Assembly: GCA_002794785.1 (NCBI GenBank)
Contig: NBBA01000001.1
Coordinates: 1,116,001 to 1,180,000 of the forward strand
DNA: 64,000 nt
Reading direction: 5' to 3'
Origin: Coniferiporia sulphurascens
Taxonomy: Eukaryota > Basidiomycota > Agaricomycetes > Hymenochaetales > Hymenochaetaceae
Shown: piece by piece, positions 49,513 through 61,778 of the stretch
Numbering within the stretch: the stretch's first letter is position 1
Layout: the number at the start of each line of letters is the position of its first letter
Notes under the pieces: model-generated
The model's input: only the letters and a program-made list of their open reading frames with translations
Told to the model about the DNA's origin: nothing
Databases searched by the model: none
Position numbers and translations under genes: made by a program

Positions 49513-50000
49513 CCTCGAAATAGCAAAGAAGACTGCTAGCAATTAGCAAGCCACAGATGGCTGTGTTAACAAGTCAAATTTGGGGCTAAAGTTCGCACCG
49601 GGAAGTCTTGAAAGGTCATCATGTAATCGATGTTCCGCAAGTCTAGAATTCTTTCACCAGCTCATAGAATCGTCTCTATCGGCGAAAAAGTTGTGTGATT
49701 TATGTCCAGTCTATTAGAAAGTCGGGATACATTATATTTCGCTAATACTCATCCGTGTCGTCGGTCAGTGCGCCGCCTTATATCGAACCGTGTACCACAG
49801 CAAACTCTTCCCGGTGAGAACATAATAGTAATAGAGCGCTTTTGCTTAGTATTTCGCAATCTTAATCTGTTGAAGATTTATCTAAGATACTGAGACAATT
49901 ATTGTATTCCCTCATAAGTCATCATGAATGCATATATCTGAAGTCCACAAGTATCACGACCCCGACGGCTGCGGCGTCTGTGACAGATGCGGCGGCCTTA
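49513..50000. repeat. Duplicated 3' flank and end of the PSD gene
   Basis: This matches 57268-57757 in the same orientation. It includes the last codons of phosphatidylserine decarboxylase (minus-strand TCA stop at 49954-49956, then the codons for SQTPQPSGS). The copy breaks off at about 50000 where an inverted copy of another repeat begins. It is a truncated gene tail with no promoter or catalytic part. Confidence 0.75.
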
Positions 50001-50430
50001 CGGACTACAGTATCATAGTTCAAAGCCAAAATTGCACAAGCACCGTGGCTTATTTACAAGCACATATGCAGTGCTATAATACTCAATTTTTCCATCAGCA
50101 ATAATTTGGAATAATGAAGACATACCAACAAACCAACAAGAGTTGTTCCGAAATTACAGTAAGCAGAACTTAGTATGCTTGAGACTCTTTGTTCGTGTAC
50201 CGATTTTTGTACGATCTGGTTTCTCTGAATTAGGAGCCAATTACCTGCTGGAATCCAGCAATTCGCAGCGCTGGCGAATGCACTCCATATCCAAGAATAT
50301 TGTTTAAATCGGTAAATAATCGCGCAATATATTAATAGAACTCGAGCGCGCATACAAGCAGTAAAAGTTCCTCCGAACGGCTGGCTGCCGAAACTCGGCA
50401 TCGAGCTCGAGTCTTTATGTTTTTACTAAG
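50001..50430. repeat. Dispersed repeats, including an inverted copy of the 36.3-kb segment
   Basis: 50005-50160 is the reverse complement of about 36330-36480 (also related to 40275-40450). 50161-50430 matches 47345-47620 directly. Such mosaic spacers indicate repeated recombination among the tandem units. No gene here. Confidence 0.6.
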
Positions 50431-50744
50431 CGCGGTTTGTAGTGAAGGTCCTAATTTCTGAGAGAAATAATCCCACTTATCCTATCATCCTGCTCCACCT
50501 GTACACAAGTTGGCATACAACCAATAGTACATGCAAGTTCGGAAACGTCTTGGTTGCTTCCAAAAACATCTGACTAGAAAGGACACTATCAGTACTAGTA
50601 CTTTCGGTTAGGCCCTCCGAGTCATCTCTAGAGTCAGGTGCGTCGATGCGTCCGAAACCCGATTAAGCGAGAACTCTTTAAGGTAGGGTTCACAAGTCTC
50701 CACTCCAAGTCGCCTTTTGGACTCCCTCCATCTCCGAGAAAAAC

Positions 50745-51788
50745 ATGCCTCCAGTATGCTATGCGCTCTTCGCACCAATATTCCCTTTTCAAGTTGCTGA
50801 CGACCTGCTCTGACCTTAAGCGCAAATCTGCAAGAAATAAGGCTGCTGGTGCCTCTGCCCCCGCACCTACGAAGAAGGGGAAAAGGGCACGTTCCCCAGA
50901 CGTCGTCGTCTCTGCAGATGCAACTGCGGAGCAGGCAAGCGTCCCTACAACCCAGAAACCCGCGAAGCACGCCAGATCTGTTTCGAAGGAAGCTGTCGAA
51001 CCAGCTGCAAAAGAGGTGCGTAATTCGTGTTTTCATACAGTACATGCAGGTGCTCAAGAGACTGTGTATTTCAGGATGTCACGGAGAGTGCGAAGAAGAC
51101 ACCGACAAATATAGCCCCGATCCAGGAACCATCCACTGAACCCCTTGAGACGCACAACAAGAGGCTCAGCGGGAATTTCGACCTCTACTCACAGGAACTG
51201 CTGTCCCTCTGTGACATCTGTCTCCCCTCTGGGAATGGCAGGGGCAACTCTAAAGAGCCACAGTATGAGGCTCTGTACAGGGAGATTTTGAATTGCCAAG
51301 CCAAGAATGACTGCACCGCGCAGGTGTTTCTTCCGGGTCCACTTGTGTCTCCTTACTTGCCTGGTCGGTTCAGTACGGGTGTCTTTTGCGACCCGATGTC
51401 GGATGGACGGCTGGAAACCGAGGCATATCCTATCCACAAGGACAGCCTAGCGTTTTCAGATTCCGAGGAGGCCGGATTTCTGGAGCTGGAGTCTGAGTTT
51501 GATGGGCCCGGGTCATTGCAAGACTCGTGCTTGCGGAGGATATTTGCAGGATAGATTCAGCGTCAGGGTCGCTAAAATTGAAACAAATGCCCATATGGAC
51601 GAAAGAAAGCGATGACGGCGGGCGGCCACTAGAACTATTTGAGGGACACCTTACTGTTAAGATTTCTTATGGACGTTTATTAAAGTGGAAGGGTCATTGG
51701 AGATGGCGACATGTTTATGGAGGCTGTTTGGGCTGTCAGGGCAAGGAAGGACTCAAATGGTAATGAGATTGGGCTGGGGGGGCCCTAA
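50745..51788 (+). pseudogene. Unrecognised NLS-rich tandem family, copy 3 (frameshifted)
   Basis: It has the same layout as copies 1 and 2: MPP exon at 50745, basic exon with KKGKRARSPD and KPAKHARSVSKEA, then a large exon starting DVTESAKKT at about 51077. A one-base loss relative to copy 2 near 51508 (GGGCCCGG|GTCATT) ends the frame at about 51554. A second shift near 51690 disrupts the C-terminal AVWAVRARKDSNG segment, which is still legible to TAA 51786-51788. It also carries a small insertion after CLPSGN. Probably a recent pseudogene. Copia-Z inserted 45 bp downstream. Confidence 0.75.
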
Positions 51789-51832
51789 GCTTCTCGTCGA
51801 AGTCCTGCTCATAGTCACTCTTTCAACAGTTA

Positions 51833-52089
51833 TCTTAAAATCTACGCACGTTGTGGTAGACGATGAGGTGCAGTGGTAGTGGTTGAGGTAAAGGTGGGGT
51901 ATCAGTGTAAACCAATGTATTTCATGGTAGAGACCAGCTCTCCTTATATACATCTACTGTGAGCTATGTATACTATAACTATCATAGCTCCTATTCGTAT
52001 GGCGTTATCATTGTGTTATTGTTCACTTAGTAAGATGGTTGTTCATATGACCATCTGTTATTTATATCGTTAGTTATATTTATTTAATA
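51833..52089 (-). repeat. Copia-Z 3' LTR
   Basis: 257 bp, next to the polypurine tract complement CTCCCCTTCAAAC at 52090. Confidence 0.92.
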
Positions 52090-52096
52090 CTCCCCT

Positions 52097-55000
52097 TCAA
52101 ACTTTTACTAGGCGGAGTAGACTTGTAAAACATTTGATTAATTCGATCATTAGCACTTTTGTCATGATATCAGCTTTTTGCTGCCCTGTTGGAATATATG
52201 AAACTGATATAGTTTCATTTTCTATGTAGTCTCATAAGAAATCTTTTCATATATCAATATGCTTCATTCATTGCATATATTTTTGTTCTGTTGAGTTTAC
52301 TATAGTTATGGCTGCTTGATTATCACATAATATTTTCGTAGGTGTATCCAAGGTCTGCAGTACCTCTTCAACCAGTCTTCTAAGCCATATTCCTTCTTTA
52401 ACTCCATGTGTTAAAGCTTGTAATTCTGCTTCACATACTGATAATGACACTAATTCTTGTTTTTTACTTGACCATGATGTTGTTGCATTTCCAATTTGAA
52501 ATATATATCCAGATATTGCTTTATGGCCTTCTTGTGTCATTCCATCAGCATCGGTATATCCAATTAACTTGATTGGATCTTTTCCTCTGAGTATTAATCA
52601 ATATTCGTTTGTTCCTTTTAAATATTTAAAACTGTGTTTTACTGCATTGTAATGTTTGATACTAGGTTTATTTAAATACCTAGCAAATTGACCTGTTGCG
52701 AATGATATATCAGGTCTAGTACAATCTGCTGCATATCATAATGCTCCAACCATGTTCATATATGGTATTTGTCTCATAAAGTTTATTTCTTCGTTAGTTG
52801 GATTTTCAAGTGATTTTAACACTTGTCCTGGTGTCATTGGTGTTCATACTGTTGCAGCATCTTTTAATTTATATTTTTCAATTATATTATCAATATAATT
52901 CTTTTGTCTTAATTTTATAATTCTTTCTTCTTGGTTTCTTTCAATTTCAATTCCAAGTAACCAATGTATATTGTTTCCATCAGTAAATTTTACATGTTTT
53001 CCTATTTCATTTTTAAAGGCTTTTATTATTAGTAAATTTAAGCCACATATTGTTATGTTGTCAACATGTATGAAAAGTATTAGAATAGTTTTTCCTTTTA
53101 CTTTTCTAAAGAATACTGCATTGTCTTGGACTGCTCGTGTGAGCCCTATTCCTGTTAATATTTCTGATAACTTTTTGTACCAATGTCTTCCTGCTTGTTT
53201 TAGTCTGTATAATGCTTTTTTTAATTTTAAAACTTGTCCAGGTTTTGTTTTGATTAAATTCCCTGGTGGTGGCTTTATGTAAATATTTTCGTCTTTTTCT
53301 AACTCACCATATAGGTAAGCTGATTTAATATCAATTTGATGAATTTTATAATTATTTGTTGTGCTCCAACTTAATATAGTTCTTACTGTGGCTAATCATG
53401 CCACTGGAGCAAATGTGTTGTTTGAATAGTAGTCTATACCCTCTTTTTGGGCAAATCCTTGAACTACTAATCTTGCTTTGTAATGTTCGATTTCTCCATT
53501 TGCTAATCTTTTTGTTTTATAAACAAATCTTGTTCCAATTATATTTATATCTTTTGGTGGATCAATGATTGTCCATGTAGGTCTTTTGATTAACGTTTTT
53601 ATTTCTTCTTTCATTGCTGTGATCCACTGATTTGCGTCAATTCTATTGATTGCTTGTTGATATGAATTTGGATTGCCTATTAATTCTGTATTGAATTGAT
53701 TAAATTCCGTAAGATAAGTGACTGTATTTTGTTCATCAAAGTTGAGACCTAATGATCGTTTTGTTGGTTTAATTGTTCTTATTGGTCTTTCTTTTGTTAA
53801 TTCTTGTATTTGCTCATTATGTTTTTCTGTTATATTCTCCCCTTCAATTTTAGATGGAGGAGAATCTAAAAATTGTAAATTTCATTCAACTGTGATTTTT
53901 CTGTTATGATAGGTTCTATGACCTTTACTTTCTTCGTCAAAGCCTAGCCATTGTGCATAAATTCCTTTTGGTTGTAATTTGTTAACGTCTTCTTGTCATA
54001 TAATGCAGTATTGGCTGAATTCTTTTAAATCATCTATGTTATAATTTTTGTTATATCATTTAAAATATGGTGTTTTAAAATCAATAGCGCTTTTTGGCAT
54101 TCTATTGTAAACGTAAGTGCTGTATTTTACAGCTTCTCCCCATAGACTGGGTGGTAGTTTTGCTTGTAGCAGATTTACTTGTGTATTATTTAAAATTGTT
54201 TGATGTGATCGTTCTGCTACTCCGTTTTGTTGTGGTGTATCGTGAACAGTCAGCTTTCATATTGTTCCATTTTTTTCTAGATATTCAGTGAATTGTTTAC
54301 TTAAAAACACTGTATCATTATCACTTTGTAATGTTTTTATTTTTATATTAAATTGTGTATTGAGCATTGTAGCCCAAGTCATATAAGTGTTTAAGCCCTT
54401 GTCTTTTGTTTTTAATAAAATCATTTTTATCCATCTAGTAGCATCATCTACCAGAGTAAGAAGATATTTATATCCTCCAATAGCATGTGTGGATGCTGGA
54501 CCCCATATGTCCATGTGTATATGATCACTGAATTTTTCTGCTAACTTCGAAATATGTAATTTTGGGATTTGCATTCTTTTTATATTTGCTTCAAGGCATA
54601 TTGTGCATTGAGTTTCATCATAATTTGAAATTTTATTATTTGTTATTTGGTCTTCTTTTAGTAATCACTTTATGTAAGCATAGCTTATATGACCGAGTTT
54701 TTTGTGAAGTTCAAATAAAGTTACATTTTTCGTAGCCACTTGTACATCATTGTTAAATATACTATACAATCCATTTTTATTTGTTATTTTTCCGCATAAA
54801 GATCCATTAGGATACTTTATTATACATTTGTTTTCTTTATAAATAAATTTGTAACCATCTTGACATAGAAGTCCTTGAGAGACTAATGTCATATTCATTT
54901 TAGGATTGTAATATACGTTTGATAGTGTTATGACACTTACTGAGTGTCCATTGGGGATGTAAAGCTTAAGATCCCCTACTATGTTTGCCATAAATGTTGT

Positions 55001-56932
55001 TTTATTTGTGGCCATTATCGTAATTGCGTCAGTTTTGTATGTGTTTCGTAATCGGTTTAGATATGGTGTTAGATGTATTGTTGCACCAGTATCAATTATA
55101 TCCATTGAGAAATAAATGTTGTTAGCAATTTTTTCTGTTGTTGTAGCGTTAATGCTTACATCAAGATTATTGTCATCCACATCTTCCATTGCGCTATCGT
55201 GATTTCCTATAGCATCAAGGAAGTCGTTATAAGAATAAATTGGGAATTCTCCCATGTCGAAGTCGTTGTTGTCGATTTCGGTTATAAAGGCAGTTTCACC
55301 ATGGCCAATTACAGTGCTTAATTCGATTCAAGAGCTCAATGCGACGTTAGTTGCTGCTGCTGCTGTGGCGGTATGTTTAGCCTGGGCCACGTTTGCCCCA
55401 GTCGATGTTGGTGCCGCTGACGCACCCATTTCCTTCCCTTTTCCTTTGTCGTCGTTCACGTCCTCTTTTTTCTTCTGAGCTGCCTTCATCCATTCCGTTT
55501 TTGGCGCCCAGCAGTCTCGAGTAAAGTGCCCTAGCTTATTACAATTATAGCACTTAATAACATGTGATTGTTGGTTAGGGGAATATCCCCTTCGTCCTCA
55601 TCCTTGCATATATCCTCCATGGCCCCTATAGCCACGACCTCGTGATTGTACTCCGCAGCTGGAACCGCATCCGCGGCCCCTAAAATAAGGGTGAGTCCGC
55701 TCGTCCTTGGGCAGGTGGTTAGCCGCCGCTCCTGTCCTCTGATGATTTTTTCTCCATCCCTCAAATGCATTTTGTAATGCAGTTAATAAAAATTGAGGGG
55801 TTAGTTCAATTTCATCTTTGTCTGGATTTGTCTCATTAATCATTTTTATATATAACTCACTCTGCATGAGTACATATTGGTATTGTTCAGGTGTTGCCCT
55901 CGTAATAGCCGATATATATGTCGACTCTGAAACTTTTACCCCTTGGGCTATGAGTTCCTCATATTTATTGCTGAGGTTATCGAGTGTTCCATCAAAATGG
56001 CTGACATGACCTCTGATATCAAAAAGGGCAGCCTTGTTAAAGCCCTTTGTAATTGTTGTCTGGATGTTATGTCATCTGTCAAGCACTTTGAGTAATGCTG
56101 GAATATCTTTAGAGAAATTAAGATAATAAGCCAATATTTTGTTGGGCATAGTGCACATAATGCTGTTATATAAAGCACTTGATATACCAATCTCTCCAGT
56201 TCCTGGGGAGTTAGTGAGCAAGTTACCATAACCTGCACTCTCGATTGCACTTTGGACTCTGTAGTTCCAGAGTTTGTAGTTTCTGTGCCCATCGAGTTTC
56301 TCAATTCCATCAAAGAATTTCTGGAGTTCCACAAGTTTAGTTGCCATACTCAGTTCATCTTCCTCAGTATCATTAGCATCTGAATCATTGGGATCAGAAG
56401 GTTCTGATGGCTCACATGAAGGGTTGCTATTTTCGTTTTTTATTTCTTTGTTGTTCTCTTCTTCTTGGTTCTCTTCTTTTTTATCATCTTCTGGCTTAAT
56501 ATAAGGATTATCAATTTTAAATTGTTCTTTTTCTTTTGGATCTGATAAACCCAAATATGTACTGATTTGATATCTGATTTCAGATGATTTTCCTTGATCC
56601 GATATTCCTAAATCTTTAGCATGATTAATTAATTCATTTTTGTAGTCAGCTTTTATTTTTAATTTTTCATCGTTAGTAGAATTATCATACCTGTTAATAC
56701 AGTCTTGTATTTGTTGTTCCGTTCCATGAATAGGTATTTGTCTGAGGTTACATTGAACTATTAGGTCAACTAACCTTTTGCTATCTTTAGCTTTTTGAAT
56801 TTTTTCTTTGAGTTCTTCAATAGTTGATGACTGCGTATATACTATTTTTAGTTCGTTAGCGATTATTCGTAATCCTGATAATTTTTGCAAACGTGTTTGC
56901 TCACGAGTGTTAGGTTTTTGTCTGTCAGACAT
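52097..56932 (-). pseudogene. Copia-Z gag-pol polyprotein, heavily mutated
   Basis: Starts at MSDRQKPNTREQ (ATG 56932; an in-frame MNNET start at 56947 is possible) and ends at the stop 52097-52099. It is broken by many TGA stops at positions of CGA in other copies, for example near 56072. The reverse-transcriptase box reads HVDN (codon at 53057-53059). The protease DTGAT, zinc knuckle, integrase HMDIWGP and RNase H CDNQAA segments remain legible. Coding capacity is lost. Confidence 0.92.
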
Positions 56933-57001
56933 AGTTTCGTTATTCAAGAATTTATAATTTCGTTAATCATTTCATTAGTTGTAGAGTCAAGGCTCATAAC
57001 C

Positions 57002-57258
57002 TCTTAAAATCTATGCATGTTGTGGTAGATGATGAGGTGCAGTGGTAGTGGTTGAGGTAAAGGTGGGGTATCAGCATAAACCAATGTATTTCATGGTAGA
57101 GACCAGCTCTCCTTATATACATCTACCGTGAGCTATGTATACTATAACTATCATAGCTCCTATTCATATGGCATTATCATTGCATTATTGTTCACTTAGT
57201 AAGATGGTTGTTCATATGACCATCCATTATTTATATTGTTAGTTATATTTATTTAATA
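57002..57258 (-). repeat. Copia-Z 5' LTR
   Basis: 257 bp, with the half-tRNA primer site complement (GGCTCATAACC) immediately inside it at about 56991-57001. Confidence 0.92.
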
Positions 57259-57712
57259 AGTTACTACCTCAAAATAGCAAAGAAGACTGCTGGTAATAAA
57301 CAAGCCACAGATGGCTGTGTTAACAAGTCAAATTTGGGGCCAAAGTTTGCACCAGGAAGTCTTGAAGAGTCATCACGTAATCGATGTTCCGCGAATCTAG
57401 AAACCTCTCACCAGCTCGTACAATCGTATCCAGCTGCGAGAAAATTGTGTGATTTGTGCGACCCAGCCTACTAGAAAGCCGGGATGCATTGTATTTTTTG
57501 CTAATACCCACCCGCGTCGTCGGTCAGTGCGCCGCCTCATATCGAACCGTATACCAGAGCAAGCTCTTCTGGGTGAGAACATAATAGTAATAGAGCGTTT
57601 TTGCTTAGTATTTCGCAATCTTAATCTGTTGAAGATTTATCTAAGATACTGAGACAATTATTGTATTCCGTCATAAGTCATCATGAATGCATATATCCGA
57701 AGTCCACAAGTA

Positions 57713-59904
57713 TCACGACCCCGACGGCTGCGGCGTTTGTGACGGATGCGGCGGCCTTACATCACCCAGTTTTTGCCCAACCTTGACCTTTTGCCCTGCA
57801 TGTACGTCAAACGTAAAGTCCTTCGGAGCCTCGAACACCAGTACGACCGTACTCCCGAGACAGAACCCGCCCATCTCTTCGCCAGGCCGGAGCGGCTTCC
57901 CGCGCAGGATCTTGCTGGCGTTGCTGTATACTGCCTCCATAAATGTACCAGGCGGCGGCCGGCGTCCGCGCACGTTCGTACGTAAATCCGCGTCAAAATT
58001 AAGGAGAATACTTCCGACGTTCGTCGCTCCGACAGGTGTCATACTGAAAAAGCCGTGCGCCCAGCGGCCGAGTAGTGCAACACGTTCATTAAGCACAAAG
58101 AGGTTCCGCAGACGTTTGGCAACGTATGGAGACACGCTGAAGAGCTCCCCAACAAAGTGCCGCCGCCGCTCGACGACCCATGCCGCAGGCGAATGGAAAC
58201 GATGGTAGTCCCCGGGGGCAAGGTAGATTACTGCAAAGTGTAACCGATTGTGCGGCTTCTGAAGATGGCTAGAGGACGAGCGTGAAAGTGGAGTCGATCC
58301 AACGGCGAGAGCAACGGAGGCATCATGAGCGAGGTTGGATTCAGAACCGGAGGGTGGCATCGACGCATCCGTCGACTCGCCCACCTGCCGCAGTGTGTTG
58401 ATATCTCCGTCAGGCTTGTCCGGGTCGCTTTCGTTCTCAGCCTCTGATTCAGCGATTTTGGGCGCTTCCGACGAGCCTAAGAGCTGTTCTAGGGTGTATT
58501 CGATGCCGTTGATGTCTGCGAACTCCTGGTCCATAACAACTTCGTGATCTCGATTAGCGAAATTGATCTGCTGAGAAGTGGGCGTTGTTGGTGTAGATTT
58601 TCCAAGGAGTGCATCAAGCGAGTAGGTTATCCCTTTCACTTGTTCTACGCGTGATCCTTCCACCGTTCCGAAATGCAATATTTTTCCGTCAGCGGGAGAG
58701 ACCTAGGTAAAATTGTGAGCAGTCGATTTAAAGCACTGTTCCATTCTTACGTACAAGTACGGCGTTTTCGATTGGCCTAACTCCCTCTTTTAATCTCCGA
58801 TAAAAGAAGTCCCCTAGGCTCTTGTAATGTGGTAGATCGTGTTCAATTTCGTCAAGATTTACACCGAAAAGAGAAGCGTATAAACGAAAGCCAGTGGGTC
58901 GCATCCAGACGGGCAGTTCGAGCGAGTTCAAATAGCCCCATAAACGCGAAAGGTTTCGCAAGGGAAGAGCACCAATAACATACACCTAGGATATAAAATT
59001 CCGTCAGTAATTCGCGATCTTTAACACGCGGTTCCGTGCCGTGCCGCATTCGGTTCAGATAAGAAGCTCAGGCTCGGTGAATCTGTTCGGCACCCAATCT
59101 GTGCATGGTTCTTCAAGCTCCTAATTCAAGTTAAGACTTTATTGAGCCGTGTACTCGGAAATGAGAAAAATGCAACATACCGAAATTACGTCCTGTATAT
59201 TGCGCTTATGCACTATGGTTCGGGCATCTGGTCACCCCTTGATTAGTATTTGCGTAAGAGAAACCAGGGGGGCAACTCACAGCTACTCGCAGTTAGGACG
59301 GCTGACAGGTCGGGACAGTGGCGACGTAAAGAATACAGACGCCTTTATCCAGGACAGCCCACAGGTGCCCCAGAGCTACTACTGTGAGTGACCAAACCAG
59401 CCTGGGATCGGGGACCAGACGGAACCGAATGCGGCACGACACGGTCATGGACGCCAGCTCACCTGTAACGGACCGCGCAGCCTAACGACGTCATTCTCAT
59501 CCCTATCAACGTGCATAGCCTCCTCTGCTTGTTCTTCCGACGAGGACTGCCTTTGCTTCTTGCGGAAGTTGAGCGCAACCAGTAGTAAAGCGCCGACGAG
59601 GACCGGCAGAGGATACCATTTCGTCGGCGTATTTCTCCAAGCATCTGTCAGTTTTTCTGTGTAAAGCAAAAGATTTGCATAAGCGATTATAAAAACGAGT
59701 TCATAAGATGTACGCACGGTGAAGGGGGGTCTGCCCAGACGGCGAGTCGTATGTCATTCCAGGCTGGCTATCTCGCCGCCTATACTGGCTGTACTGACGG
59801 CCAGCGTATATAGCACGCGCGACGTATTTCGTCACATGGCGTCGCCCTCCACGGTAGACGTTGGAGGTCGTCCTCCTGAAGAAGCCCTGCTTGTACTTAA
59901 GCAT
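57713..59904 (-). CDS. PSD1: Phosphatidylserine decarboxylase, mitochondrial type I
   Basis: Converts phosphatidylserine to phosphatidylethanolamine in the mitochondrial inner membrane. Exons (minus) 59904-59718, 59656-59463, 58985-58755 and 58702-57713 join in phase to about 533 residues. I chose ATG 59904 because the following 50 residues (MLKYKQGFFRRTTSNVYRGG) form a basic presequence and no upstream in-frame ATG exists. One membrane helix follows (WYPLPVLVGALLLVALNF). The catalytic domain shows ALPLRNLSRLWG, GVNLDEIE, VSPADGKILHFGTV, APGDYHRFHSP and the self-cleavage site LGST near the C-terminus, where the serine becomes the pyruvoyl group. It has an acidic insert (SEAENESDPDKPDGD). The first large intron (58986-59462) contains an inverted repeat. 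Looks functional. Confidence 0.93.
59034..59444. repeat. Inverted-repeat-bounded 411-bp segment inside a PSD1 intron
   Basis: 59034-59056 pairs with 59422-59444 over 23 bases with one mismatch (core GCCGCATTCGGTTC and its complement). It occupies most of the 477-bp intron. Either the termini of a non-autonomous DNA transposon or an intron-folding stem. No clear target duplication. Confidence 0.45.
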
Positions 59905-60313
59905 AGCTGGCCGTCGCAGCTGAACGGTGTCGACAACGTCGTCGTGCAAGCTTAAGCCAGGATTGCCTGGCTTTCGGCGCGCCGGCAAAGCTGCGATGGT
60001 GTGCTTATGTCATCCAACTTACGAGAAAGTAGCAAGCGAATTTCCTTGCCTAAAGTTCCAACTAGTCTCTTTGCTGCAATTAAGCAGCGCGAAGGCGAAG
60101 AGAACGGATACTGCATGGCAATGGCGAGCGATGGTGACAGTGTGAGTCCATGGCGGGTTGACTGGTTGCAATGAGTGTGATAAGAATCCTCTTAGTAAGG
60201 AAGTAGAATGTGATTGTTTTTAATAAACGTGCCGAGGGCGATTCTTTACCATCAGTCAAATCTCTTCTCTTTCCCCAGTTCACTCCGTAGCTCCAAACCT
60301 CCGTCACCTAAAT

Positions 60314-61778
60314 ATGGCGAGCCCCGCAGCTCCAAAGCCGTACATTGTCTTCGGTTATGGATCACTGATCTGGAGGGTATTTCTGCATAAAATCAACTTG
60401 CATGGAGTTAATATCTGACTAATTTTGAATTGAATTATTATCGTGTTAGCCACCGCCACACACGATTGGGCAAGGTTGGTCATTTACACTCCAACTCCAT
60501 TTTTATCCAGTTAGGAAGTATGAAACTAATACCCGACTATCCCAAACCAGTACCAGGTTTTTTGAAAGGCTACGTTCGCCGCTTCGCACAGAAATCGCAT
60601 GATCATCGTGGAACTCCGGAAGTTAAACCAATTTATTTACTGATCTGTATGTTCATAACTCAGCGCTTCTCTTCGGCATAGAACCCTGGGAGAGTGGTAA
60701 CTCTTATACACAAAGAGGATTGGGACCGCTTTTCCGCATCGGTAAGTCGAGTACCAATTGCTTAGACCTCGGACGCGCCGAGCCTTTGCGATACTGATCG
60801 ACACCGGATGACAGGACGCGTTCCCCGAAGAGGACATCGTCTGGGGTGAATATGGCCAAGCAACCGATACCATAAGAGGTAAAATATTGACACTCAATGG
60901 ATATAGGTGTCGCCCATACCATAGATCCCGTAAAAGCCGAGGAGGTACGCGAATACCTAGGTAATCTTTCATCTTCGCTTTGCGCAATGCTTCGAAGCGA
61001 TCATGGGTTCTCGGGCACACAGATTATAGAGAAAAGGATGGTTACTCGGTCGAGTCCGCCGATGTGTACGGCATAGTCGATGGGAAAGAAAAAGTAGTTA
61101 TAGAAAGGGTTCGTCATATATGTCTTCTATTTTGAACAGTCCTCACTGCTCCCATGTGGCATGTTTTCCTTCCAGGCGACTGTAAGTAGCAGCCAATCAA
61201 TCTTCAGATTTTTATTCTTACTGGGGTTTTTCTGTGGGGTTACGCCAGGTTTACGTCGGCAAACCAGAGAACCCATCCTTTAGTCAGTATCTTCGTTAAG
61301 AATTGCAGTTCGAGCTGCCACTGATTGGTATTCTTTTCACATGTATTTCTTTTGGTGTATAAAATGCAGTCGGGTCCGAGCTCCTAGAAGACCTCGCACA
61401 ACGCATATTTAGCTCCGTCGGGCCCTCGGGGAAGAACATGGTGAGCCCCGAGCTTCTCTAACTTAGGGTCGACACAACCGCTCATGTCATCGGCGCGAAC
61501 AGGACTATCTGTATGAACTTGCAAAGTCCGTGCGCAGGCTCGCACCAGAGAGTTTTGACTTGCATCTGTTCGCTTTAGAGGTGCGTTTTGCCTATCTGCG
61601 GGATTATTCTTCATAATAACCGATCACCTTCTCATACTACTAGAAAAGAGTGAAGGAGTTAGAGGAAGAAGCGTTAAACCTTCCCAGTGGCTTCAGGCCA
61701 CCTACAGCGGAGGGCGTCCATTATTCGACAGTTGTCAAGGATTCGAACGACCTCCCAGCAGTCGGTCAATCACAATAA
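60314..61778 (+). CDS. GCG1: ChaC-type glutathione-specific gamma-glutamylcyclotransferase
   Basis: Eleven short exons from ATG 60314 to TAA 61776-61778 join in phase to about 237 residues. The family signature FGYGSLIW stands at residues 13-20, followed by PGFLKGYVRRFAQKS, HRGTPE, GRVVTLIHKEDW, DIVWGVAHTID and DYREKDGYS. The glutamate of YREKDGY is the expected catalytic acid/base. GKPENPSFIG closes the core. ChaC enzymes cut glutathione to 5-oxoproline and Cys-Gly in the cytosol; the yeast homologue is Gcg1. The long C-terminal helix (KRVKELEEEALNLP) is ordinary for fungal members. All motifs are present, so it is probably active. It is divergent from PSD1 (head-to-head, about 400 bp apart). 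Confidence 0.9.

Larger units (their letters stand above)
51833..57258 (-). mobile_element. Copia-Z: full-length Ty1/copia element
   Basis: Two 257-bp LTRs (3' at 51833-52089, 5' at 57002-57258), with target duplication AGTTA at 51828-51832 and 57259-57263. The internal order is as in Copia-1. The LTRs differ at 13 bases that map to ten ancestral CpG sites; at three sites one LTR has TG and the other CA. It is the most decayed of the complete copies. It lies between pseudogene copy 3 and the 3' flank of PSD. Confidence 0.94.

Noticed and set aside
59905..59988. N-terminal extension of PSD1 from a TTG codon
   Set aside because: There is no in-frame ATG upstream before a stop, and the ATG at 59904 gives a good mitochondrial presequence.
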